Below, in pieces: positions 35,675-43,165 of a DNA stretch of 64,000 bases. Within the stretch, counting starts at the first letter, position 1. Each line of letters starts with the position of its first letter. This stretch comes from Ornithinimicrobium sediminis (GTDB taxonomy: Bacteria > Actinomycetota > Actinomycetes > Actinomycetales > Dermatophilaceae). Location of the stretch: contig NZ_JAJSDQ010000001.1 in the NCBI RefSeq assembly GCF_021272345.1, positions 744,001-808,000 of the forward strand, in the 5' to 3' direction. Both the position numbers and the translations under genes were made by a program. The notes under the pieces are model-generated. The model did not search any database and was not told the origin of the DNA. It saw only the letters and a program-made list of their open reading frames with translations.

Positions 35675-37054
35675 TCAGCAGGCCCCCCCGGACGGTGGGG
35701 TCGGCGTGAGCGCCAGCACGACGAGCGCGGAGGTCCACGCCAGCGGAGCGACGGCGGCCGGCCGGCCGTCGTGCAGCACCTTCTCCGGCAGCGACCCTGC
35801 TCGCGTGCGGTGCGCGTCGAGCCAGCCCAGCCACTGCGCGGCCTCGGCCTCGTGGCCCCCGCTCGTCGCCGCGAGCGCCATCAGCCCGGTCTGCGGGGTC
35901 CACGAGATGCCGTCGCTGCGCCAGCCGGCGCCCGGTGCCACGCCACCGGCGGGGCGTCGCATCTGCGGCACCGCGGCCCTGCGGGCCTCCTCGGCCCGCG
36001 GGACGGCACACGCGGTGAAGGGCGGCAGGAGGAAGGTGACCGCGGCGTCCGGCCGGCCGCCGACGTGCCGGGGGAAGTCGGGCCCGAACGCGCCGACCAG
36101 TGCCTCCCGCAGCCCCCGCGCCTGCCGCTCCAGGCCGTCGGGGTCGACCCCGGCGGACCGCCAGGCCTCGTCGGCGACCACGCCCTCGCGGCGCAGCCAG
36201 GCGGCCCACTCCAGGCCGACCATCGAGGTCGCGGCGATGCCCAGGGTCAGCCGGTCCTCGGAGACCTCCCAGTAGTCCGGTGACGGCTGCGGCAGCCCGG
36301 TCACCGCGTCCACCTGAGCTATCAGCCGGGCAGCCGAGCGGGTGGCCAGGGGGGTGAGCGCCTGGCCGGTCGCCTCGGCCGCCACCGGGTCGGTCTGGGC
36401 ACGCAGCACCTCCGCGACCGCCCACAGCGCCCAGCCGGGGCCGTCCTCCTGCAGGCCCCGGTCGTCCGGCACGGCCGCCTCACCCGTGGGCAGGTAGCGC
36501 GCCTGCAGCGACCCGTCGTCCTCCTGCTGCGCCTGGAGGAAGCCGAGCACCTCCACGGCCTCGGCGTGCCGGCCGGTGCGGGCGTAGGCGACGGCCACGA
36601 AGGCCGCGTCGCGCGGCCACACGTAGCGCCAGTTGGTCGACGGCGCCGCCAGGACCGCCCCGGGGGACGTCCCGGCGGGAGCGGTCAGCACGCGCAGGTC
36701 CAGCAGGGCCCGCCGCGCCATGTCGGCGTATGCCGTGCCGTCGCCGGGCACCTCTGCGGAGGCCAGCCACCCGACGTCCCGGGCCGCCATGCCGGTCGCG
36801 GTGCCCAGGGTGACGTCGCCTCCGCCGGCGCCCCCTCCACCCCCGGTGGGCAGCACCCGCCCGGGGCCGAGCAGCACGCCCGACTGCGCGGCGTACCGCC
36901 CGGTGCCCAGGGGCACGAGCGCACCGTCGACGTCGCGCACCGCGGTCTCCTGGTGCAGGGCGATGACGGCGTGCCGCCCGTCCCAGACCAGTGCCCCCAC
37001 GCTCGCGAGCACCACGAGGGTCCCGGCGAGCAGCGTGCGACGGCTCCCTCGCAC
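35675..37054 (-). CDS. membrane-anchored glycoside hydrolase 15-like protein
   Basis: 459 residues from a GTG 12 bp after the SDR stop. An N-terminal anchor or signal helix (RTLLAGTLVVLASVGALVW) is followed by an (alpha/alpha)6-barrel protein of the glucoamylase/trehalase-like GH15 type: NWRYVWPRDAAFVAVAYA (~141-158), LQEDGPGWALWAV (~201), YWEVSEDRLTLG (~265), and a later WTPQTGLMALAA and GSLPEKV. The acidic residues expected for catalysis in the WPRDA and WE motifs are present. A glycine-rich loop lies at residues 70-80. Likely a cell-surface alpha-glucoside or glycan hydrolase; the substrate is unknown. Confidence 0.75.
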   Translation of the reverse strand: MRGSRRTLLAGTLVVLASVGALVWDGRHAVIALHQETAVRDVDGALVPLGTGRYAAQSGVLLGPGRVLPTGGGGGAGGGDVTLGTATGMAARDVGWLASAEVPGDGTAYADMARRALLDLRVLTAPAGTSPGAVLAAPSTNWRYVWPRDAAFVAVAYARTGRHAEAVEVLGFLQAQQEDDGSLQARYLPTGEAAVPDDRGLQEDGPGWALWAVAEVLRAQTDPVAAEATGQALTPLATRSAARLIAQVDAVTGLPQPSPDYWEVSEDRLTLGIAATSMVGLEWAAWLRREGVVADEAWRSAGVDPDGLERQARGLREALVGAFGPDFPRHVGGRPDAAVTFLLPPFTACAVPRAEEARRAAVPQMRRPAGGVAPGAGWRSDGISWTPQTGLMALAATSGGHEAEAAQWLGWLDAHRTRAGSLPEKVLHDGRPAAVAPLAWTSALVVLALTPTPPSGGAC

Positions 37055-37065
37055 GTCGCGCCCGG

Positions 37066-37842
37066 TCAGCCGCGACGACGGCGGCGGCGGGCCAGGGCCC
37101 CGGAGACCCGGCGCACCTGCGAGCGCGGCAGCACCCGCAGCGCCGCGGACAGCGCCGCGTAGTGCACCGACGGCACCGAGACCACCGTGCCCGCGGCCAC
37201 GTCGTCGAGCGCGTCCCGCACCACCCGGTCGGCCTCGAGCCACAGCGCCGCGGGGACCTTCGACATGTTCATCGACGCGCGCTCGTGGAACTCCGTGCGC
37301 ACGAAGCCCGGGCACAGCGCGGTGACCTGCACCCCGGTGCCGGCCAGCTCGGCGGCGACCGCCTCGGAGAAGACCGTCACCCAGGCCTTGAGGGCCGAGT
37401 AGGTGCCCATCACGGCGAAGCCGGCGACGGAGGACACGTTGAGCACCGCGCCGTGCCCGCGCTCGCGCATCGGGCCGACGGCCGCGTGGGTGAGGACGAG
37501 CACCGCGCGGGCCATGACGTCGAGCGCCTGCTCCTCCGCGGCGACCTCCCCGGTGCTGAAGCGCTGCCGCAGGCCGAAGCCGGCGTTGTTGACCACGAGG
37601 TCGACCGGGCGGTCCGGGTCGGCCACCCGCTCGGCCACCCGCTGCAGCTGGCCGCGGTCGGCCAGGTCGGCCGGGAGCGCCTCCGCGTGCACGCCATACC
37701 TGCTCTCGACCTCCTCGGCCAGGGCGGCCAGCCGCTGCGCGTCCCGGGCCACGAGGACCAGGTCGTGGCCCCGCTCGGCGAGCTCGACGGCGAACGCGCG
37801 GCCGAGGCCGGCGGAGGCCCCGGTGACCAGTGCAGTACCCAT
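37066..37842 (-). CDS. short-chain dehydrogenase/reductase
   Basis: 258-residue SDR. The cofactor motif is ALVTGASAGLGRAFAVELA (TGxxxGxG), followed by NNAGFG, the catalytic serine in LNVSSVAGF, and the YSALK active-site Tyr/Lys. The C-terminal extension (VLPRSQVRRVSGALARRRRR) is basic and may contact membrane, as in the YqjQ/DltE-like SDR group. The start ATG at 37842 diverges from xthA with 57 bp between starts. The GH15-like gene follows closely downstream. Confidence 0.9.
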   Translation of the reverse strand: MGTALVTGASAGLGRAFAVELAERGHDLVLVARDAQRLAALAEEVESRYGVHAEALPADLADRGQLQRVAERVADPDRPVDLVVNNAGFGLRQRFSTGEVAAEEQALDVMARAVLVLTHAAVGPMRERGHGAVLNVSSVAGFAVMGTYSALKAWVTVFSEAVAAELAGTGVQVTALCPGFVRTEFHERASMNMSKVPAALWLEADRVVRDALDDVAAGTVVSVPSVHYAALSAALRVLPRSQVRRVSGALARRRRRRG

Positions 37843-37899
37843 GGTGCCCCAGGGTACGTGCGGCCCCGGCTGTCGCCGCCGACGCCTACAGTGGGCGCC

Positions 37900-38688
37900 G
37901 TGCGCATCGCGACCTGGAACGTCAACAGCATCCGTGCCCGGCTGGACCGGGTGACCGCCTTCCTGGAGCGGCACGACGTCGACGTGCTCGCCGTGCAGGA
38001 GACCAAGTGCCGCGACGCCCAGTTCCCCTACCTCGCCTTCGAGGGCTCGGGGTACGAGGTGGCGCACGCCGGGACCAACCAGTGGAACGGTGTCGCCGTC
38101 GTCTCCCGGGTCGGCCTGGAGGACGTGCAGGTGGGCTTCCCCGGCATGCCCGGCTGGGGCGACCCAGTCGCGGCGGAGGCACGGGCGGTCTCGGCGCTGT
38201 GCAACGGCGTGCGGGTGTGGTCGCTCTACGTCCCCAACGGCCGGTCGCTGGACGACCCGCACATGGCCTACAAGCTCGACTGGCTGGCCCGGCTGCGCGA
38301 CGCCGGGGCGCAGTGGCTGGCCGACGACGCGCAGGCGCAGATCGCGCTCATGGGCGACTGGAACATCGCGCCGCACGACGAGGACGTCTGGTCGATGACC
38401 TACTACGAGGACAAGTCGCACGTCAGCCCGGCGGAGCGGTCCGCCTTCGCCGCCGTCGTCGAGGCCGGGTTCAGCGACGTGGTGCGGCCGCACACCCCCG
38501 GCCCGGGCACCTACACGTACTGGGACTACACCCAGCTCGCCTTCCCCAAGAAGCGCGGCATGCGCATCGACTTCGCGCTGGCCTCGCCGGCGCTGGCGGC
38601 CCGGGTGGAGCACGCCGTCATCGACCGCGAGGAGCGCAAGGGCAAGGGGGCCTCGGACCACGCGCCGGTGATCCTGGACCTGGCCTGA
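37900..38688 (+). CDS. xthA: exodeoxyribonuclease III
   Basis: 262-residue AP endonuclease/3'-exonuclease of the EEP family. N terminus RIATWNVNSIRARLDRV, catalytic Glu in VLAVQETKCRDAQFP, then the NGRSLDD and MGDWNIAPHDEDVW motifs, a TYWDY segment, and the terminal KGKGASDHAPVILDL His. The GTG at 37900 matches the family start; another GTG nine bases upstream is possible. The promoter region is shared with the divergent SDR gene. Confidence 0.96.
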   Translation: MRIATWNVNSIRARLDRVTAFLERHDVDVLAVQETKCRDAQFPYLAFEGSGYEVAHAGTNQWNGVAVVSRVGLEDVQVGFPGMPGWGDPVAAEARAVSALCNGVRVWSLYVPNGRSLDDPHMAYKLDWLARLRDAGAQWLADDAQAQIALMGDWNIAPHDEDVWSMTYYEDKSHVSPAERSAFAAVVEAGFSDVVRPHTPGPGTYTYWDYTQLAFPKKRGMRIDFALASPALAARVEHAVIDREERKGKGASDHAPVILDLA

Positions 38689-38707
38689 GGTCGCAGCAGC
38701 CACCTCG

Positions 38708-38755
38708 CACGGGTGTGCAGAAGGTGCTGCGGGGAGCCACTTCTGCTCACCCGTG
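38708..38755. terminator. bidirectional stem-loop between convergent xthA and MFS genes
   Basis: Arms CACGGGTGTGCAGAAG (38708-38723) and 38740-38755 pair over 15 of 16 positions with one T-T mismatch. The right arm overlaps the MFS gene's stop codon (38747). Confidence 0.75.
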
Positions 38756-39922
38756 GACGGTGGTCTCCGGCGTGGTGCGCTGCCGGCGCAGGGCCAGGGG
38801 CAGCGTCATGGCGCTGATCGCGGCGGTGACCAGCAGCGCGTCGCGGAAGCCGAAACCGGCCGCGACCAGGCCCACCAGCACGGAGCCGGCGCCGGTGCCC
38901 AGGTCGAAGCCGACGTTCCACACCGCGCTGGCCAAGCCGTAGTGCCGGCGCGGCACCTGCTGGAAGGCCACGACGAGGGTGAGGTTCTGCAGGCCCCCGT
39001 AGCTCACGCCGACCAGGCACGCCGAGAGCACGAAGGCGACCAGGACACCGGTGGTGGCGTCCGGCACCCCGACGGTCCACGCGACCAGCGACATGCCGGC
39101 CACCGTCAGCACCACGAGCGGCCACAGGAACGCGTGCGCGCCGTAGCGGTCGGCGAGGATGCCCATCCCCCACCGGGACAGGGCGGCCGTCGCCCCCATG
39201 CCGAACAGCGCCAGGGTGGAGGCGACGGTGCTGTCGACCATCTGCGGGGCGAAGGTGAGCAGCGCACCTCCGGCCAGGGTCACCCCCAGCAGCAGCCCGG
39301 TGGGCACGAGCAGGCGGCGGTATGCCGTGCGCCGACGGATGTCGCGGGCACCGGCGAGCGCCTGCTCCGCGGGTGAGTGCGCCGGCGGGTCGTGCAGGAT
39401 CCTGCCCAGGGCCAGGGCCGGCACGATGCCCACCAGCGGCAGCCCGGCCACGAGGAAGACCACCCAGAAGCCGGCCTCCCGCGCGACGAAGGGGCCGAGC
39501 GGCAGGAGCACCAGGTTGGGCAGCGCCACGGCCAGGCCGTAGGCCCCGATCGCGGTGCCGCGTCGGGCCGGGTCGACCAGCTCGGCGACAGCGGCACTGC
39601 CGGTGACCGTGAGGATGCCGAAGCCCACCCCGCGCACCGCCGACAGGGCCAGGATCGGCACCAGCTCGTCGCTGGCGATGTGCGCCACCGCCGGCAGACC
39701 CATGAGCAGCAGCCCCAGGCTCATCACCGGGCCCCACCCGAACCTGCGCAGCGCCCCGGGCACGAACAGCTGGGTGAGCACCGTGAAGAGCAGCAGCACG
39801 CCGTTGACCAGGCCGGCACCGGCCTCGCCGGCACCGCCCTCGACGGCCCACAGCGGGGCGACCGGCAGCAGCGCGGCATACCCGGCGAAGCCGGTGATGG
39901 TCATCCCGATCAGGGCGGGCAT
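38747..39922 (-). CDS. MFS transporter (12-helix type)
   Basis: 391 residues, almost entirely hydrophobic, with 12 predicted helices. The conserved loop 2-3 motif is degenerate but the mid-loop RRGTAIGAYGLA and the LADRYGAHAFLWPL segments are typical of drug/metabolite MFS proteins. The ATG at 39922 opens just before the first helix. A perfect AGGAGG lies at 39961-39956, with an ATC codon in frame six bases on and nine codons upstream of this ATG, so a non-standard longer start is conceivable. Substrate unknown. Confidence 0.85.
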   Translation of the reverse strand: MPALIGMTITGFAGYAALLPVAPLWAVEGGAGEAGAGLVNGVLLLFTVLTQLFVPGALRRFGWGPVMSLGLLLMGLPAVAHIASDELVPILALSAVRGVGFGILTVTGSAAVAELVDPARRGTAIGAYGLAVALPNLVLLPLGPFVAREAGFWVVFLVAGLPLVGIVPALALGRILHDPPAHSPAEQALAGARDIRRRTAYRRLLVPTGLLLGVTLAGGALLTFAPQMVDSTVASTLALFGMGATAALSRWGMGILADRYGAHAFLWPLVVLTVAGMSLVAWTVGVPDATTGVLVAFVLSACLVGVSYGGLQNLTLVVAFQQVPRRHYGLASAVWNVGFDLGTGAGSVLVGLVAAGFGFRDALLVTAAISAMTLPLALRRQRTTPETTVHG

Positions 39923-40038
39923 GCCCCGGAGCCGCCAGACCGCGAAGATGGCCGTCCTCCTGTCGGTCGTGGGCCCGATGTCGTGTGCCCGCCGGTCGTT
40001 GCCTGTGGCGTGGCCTGCGTGGGTGGTGCGGGGAGGGC

Positions 40039-40620
40039 TCAGCCCTTGGCGGCCTTGGCGGCCGCCTTCTGCTCCTTCTTCCAGACCCGCACCGCGGCCA
40101 TCGTCTCGTCGTCGACGACGTCGGCGATGGACATGCGGGCGTCCTCGCGGCCGTAGTCACCGGCGGCCTCGCGCCAGCCCGGGGCCTGCAGGCCGCACTG
40201 CTTGCCGAGCAGGGCCAGGAAGATGCGGGCCTTCTGGTCGCCGAAGCCGGGCAGCGCCTTGAGGCGCTTCAGCACCTCGCGGCCGTCGGGCTCACCGGAG
40301 GTCCACAGGGCAGCCGTGTCGCCGTCGTGGCGCTCCACGACCGTCGCGGCGAGGTCGTGCACCCGCCGGCCCATCGACGCCGGGAAGCGGTGCACCGCCG
40401 GGGGCTGCGCGCAGACCGCGACGAACTCCTCGGCGTCCATGCCCGCGATGCGCTGCGGGCTGACCTCGCCCAGCCGCTCGGCGAGCTTGCGCGGCCCGGC
40501 GAAGGCGACCTCCATGGGGATCTGCTGGTCGAGCAGCATGCCGACGAGGAGGGCGAACGGGTTGTCGGTCAGCAGGCGGTCGGCCTCGGGCTCGCCGACC
40601 AGGTGCAGGCTCGTGGTCAT
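40039..40620 (-). CDS. HhH-GPD type base excision DNA repair protein
   Basis: 193 residues. A helical N-terminal half (NPFALLVGMLLDQQIPMEVA) is followed by a helix-hairpin-helix LKALPGFGDQKARIFLALLGKQ near residue 120. This resembles the DNA glycosylase superfamily (EndoIII/AlkA), but there is no iron-sulfur cysteine cluster and the C terminus is a lysine/alanine-rich tail. The catalytic Asp position is not clear, so activity is uncertain. Widespread in actinobacteria. Confidence 0.8.
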   Translation of the reverse strand: MTTSLHLVGEPEADRLLTDNPFALLVGMLLDQQIPMEVAFAGPRKLAERLGEVSPQRIAGMDAEEFVAVCAQPPAVHRFPASMGRRVHDLAATVVERHDGDTAALWTSGEPDGREVLKRLKALPGFGDQKARIFLALLGKQCGLQAPGWREAAGDYGREDARMSIADVVDDETMAAVRVWKKEQKAAAKAAKG

Positions 40621-40660
40621 GCCGCCCAGTCTGGCACGGGGTGCGGCTCAGACCCTGGCA

Positions 40661-42340
40661 TCAACCCCGGTGCCGGTCCGCAGCGGCGGTCCCCAGGCGC
40701 AGGGCCACCAGGGCCGCCAGGCCCGCGGCGAGGGCCGCCCCGGCGAAGACGGTCTGCACCTGCACCACCCCTGCCTGCAGGAGGGCGTCGGAGTCGGTCG
40801 GGTCCGGCAGCACGGCGACGGCGGCGTAGAAGCGCCGCAGCCCGATCGCAGTGAGCAGGGCCAGGCCCACGACCATGCCGACCATGCGGGCGACGACGAC
40901 CAGTGAGCTCACCGTGCCGTGGGCGTCCTCGCGCGCGTCCGCCAGCGCGGCGTCGTTGACCGGCGCGATGGCCAGGCCGACGCCGAGGCCGGCGGCCCCG
41001 AGCACCACCGTGGTGGCCAGGACGTCGCCGAGCGACCCGCGGCCCCAGGTGGCCATGACGGCCAGGGCGACCGCCGTCATGGCCAGGCCGGGGGCGGCGA
41101 CGAGCCCGGGACCGACCCTGCGCAGCAGCAGCCCGCCGAGCACGGCGCCGGCGGGGACGGCCACCAGGAAGCGCACGAGCACGAAGGCGGCCTGGGTCTG
41201 GGTGGACTCGCCGTCCAGCCGCGCCAGCAGGGGCACGTCGACGACGACGGCGACGATGGCGGCACCCACGAGCACGCTGACGACCAGGGCAGGCCACACC
41301 CGGGCGCGCACCACGTCCGGGGCGATGAGCGGGCGCTGCGCGGTGCGCTGCCGCACGACGAAGCCGGCGACCGCCAGGGCCCCCAGCGGCAGCAGCCACA
41401 GCCCCCAGGGGCCGAGCACCTCCACCTCCGGGTCGGCCGTGGAGAACGTGAGGACCAGCGACCCGAGGGCCACGGCGACGAGCACGGCGCCCGGCAGGTC
41501 GGCCTCGAGCAGCAGCGGCAGCCAGCGCGGCGCGGTGACCACGGCGAGGGTGAGCAGCGCCAGCGCCGCGGCCACGCCGACCGGGGTGAGCACCCGCGAG
41601 GAGGCGTCCCCGAAGGGGACGAACGGCGCGCCGTAGGCCACCGACGTCACCAGTGCCGGCGGCGCCCAGAGGGTGAGCACGCTGAGCGCGGCGGCCACCA
41701 GCGCCACGACGGCGGTCACCACCCCCCGGACGCTCGGCACCGGTCGGGAGCCGGGCCCGCGGGGACGGCCGATGGCCCACACCCCCACGCAGAACAGCAC
41801 GCCGAGCACGACGTTCAGCCAGAAGATGCCCCGCCAGTCGGTGACCAGCAGCACGGCCGCCCCGAGCAGCGGCCCGAGCACCGCACCGAGCTCCTGCACG
41901 CCGCCGACGACGCCGAGCGGCAGGCCGCGCCGACCTGGCGGCCACAGGTCGGCGACCAGCGCCAGGGTCGCCGGCACCAGGCCCCCGCCACCCAGACCCT
42001 GCAGGAAGCGCCCGCCCACCATGACGGACAGCTCCACGGCCACGGCGGTGACGGCCGAGCCGACCACGAAGACGAGCAGGCAGGCGATGAGGATGCGGCG
42101 CCGGGTGACCAGGTCGGCCAGCCGCCCGATGAGCGGCAGCACGGCGATGTAGCCCAGCAGGAACCCCGAGATGATCGGCGTGCCCTGCTGCAGGGCGTCG
42201 ATGCCCAGCCCGGCACCGGCCATCATGTCCGGCAGCGCCAGCACCACGACATACGTGTCGGCGGCGGCGAGCATCACCGCCAGCGCCGCGACCCCCAGCA
42301 GGGCGCGGGCACTCGCCGGAGTGCTGGTGCGGGTGCTCAC
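40661..42340 (-). CDS. MFS efflux pump, DHA2/14-helix type (P55/Rv1410c-like)
   Basis: 559 residues starting with GTG, with about 14 predicted helices. Conserved MFS motifs include GRLADLVTRRRILIACL after helix 2 and RFLQGLGGGGLVPATLALVADLWPP near helix 4-5. It starts eight bases after the stop of an LprG-like lipoprotein gene, the same pairing as lprG-Rv1410c in mycobacteria, where the pump and lipoprotein move lipids (triacylglycerides/LAM) across the envelope. That role is inferred from context. Substrate not readable from sequence. Confidence 0.85.
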   Translation of the reverse strand: MSTRTSTPASARALLGVAALAVMLAAADTYVVVLALPDMMAGAGLGIDALQQGTPIISGFLLGYIAVLPLIGRLADLVTRRRILIACLLVFVVGSAVTAVAVELSVMVGGRFLQGLGGGGLVPATLALVADLWPPGRRGLPLGVVGGVQELGAVLGPLLGAAVLLVTDWRGIFWLNVVLGVLFCVGVWAIGRPRGPGSRPVPSVRGVVTAVVALVAAALSVLTLWAPPALVTSVAYGAPFVPFGDASSRVLTPVGVAAALALLTLAVVTAPRWLPLLLEADLPGAVLVAVALGSLVLTFSTADPEVEVLGPWGLWLLPLGALAVAGFVVRQRTAQRPLIAPDVVRARVWPALVVSVLVGAAIVAVVVDVPLLARLDGESTQTQAAFVLVRFLVAVPAGAVLGGLLLRRVGPGLVAAPGLAMTAVALAVMATWGRGSLGDVLATTVVLGAAGLGVGLAIAPVNDAALADAREDAHGTVSSLVVVARMVGMVVGLALLTAIGLRRFYAAVAVLPDPTDSDALLQAGVVQVQTVFAGAALAAGLAALVALRLGTAAADRHRG

Positions 42341-42347
42341 CCGGACG

Positions 42348-43076
42348 TCAGGGGGCGGTGATCTCGACGGGCACGCCGTAGTCGTCCAGGGTCAGCGTGT
42401 AGGTCGACTCGGCCGGCGGGTAGAGGGGCCCGGTGATGCTCACCGTGCGGACCTCCCAGCTCTCCTCGACGAGCCCGTAGGTGACGTCGTAGTCGGCCTC
42501 CCGGTCACCGGTGTTGAGCAGGTCGGCGACCAGCTCGCCCGGCAGGGTGCCGGTGACCTCCTGGAGGACGTCCTGCCCGGCACGCACCTGCTCGCCGAAC
42601 TCCGCGCCGTCGGTCTGCGGGAGCAGTGCCGGCAGGCCCTCGTCGGCGCTGAACAGCCGGGCGGGGTCGGGCACGCCCAGGTCGGCGGGGTCGGTCTCGG
42701 TGAACCCGGGGGTGAACGGCAGCTGCACGTAGAGACGGCCGTCGACCGCCACCGTGGGCACGTCGGCCTGGATGCCGGAGAGGCGCGCGGTGATCTCGCC
42801 CTCGAAGGCCGGGGGCTCGATGGTGCCCGACCCGATCGCGCCGATGACGTAGGCCGGCTGGTCCTCCGGCAGGTCGGCACCCTCCATCACCAGGCTGACC
42901 GACCCGGCGCCGGCGAGCACGTCGTGGGCCTGGTCGAGCCGGTCCTGGGCCGTCGGGGCGGCCGTGGTCTGCTCGGCCTCGTCGGCCCCGTCGCCGGTGC
43001 ACCCGGTGAGCGCCAGGCCGGTCACGGCGACGAGCGCGGCCAGCCGCGCCCGTCCCCTTCTCTGGTTGCTCCGCAT
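42348..43076 (-). CDS. LppX/LprAFG-family lipoprotein (LprG-like)
   Basis: 242-residue precursor with a basic n-region (MRSNQRRGRAR), hydrophobic core and lipobox LTGC at residues ~23-26, so it should be lipidated and anchored outside the membrane. The mature domain carries the LppX_LprAFG pattern: DRLDQAHDVLAGAGSVSLVM, then FEGEITARLSGIQADVPTVA, then RLYVQLPFTPGF, then a final TYTLTLDDYGVPVEITAP. Family members have a large lipid-binding cavity. First gene of a two-gene operon with an MFS pump, as in the mycobacterial lprG locus. Confidence 0.9.
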   Translation of the reverse strand: MRSNQRRGRARLAALVAVTGLALTGCTGDGADEAEQTTAAPTAQDRLDQAHDVLAGAGSVSLVMEGADLPEDQPAYVIGAIGSGTIEPPAFEGEITARLSGIQADVPTVAVDGRLYVQLPFTPGFTETDPADLGVPDPARLFSADEGLPALLPQTDGAEFGEQVRAGQDVLQEVTGTLPGELVADLLNTGDREADYDVTYGLVEESWEVRTVSITGPLYPPAESTYTLTLDDYGVPVEITAP

Positions 43077-43165
43077 ACCTCTCCCCGTGGGTGGCCGGCC
43101 TGCTGTCCCTGGACAGTATGCCGTCCGCCCAGGTCGCAGGCCCGCCCGCCACCCGGGGAGCCCGG

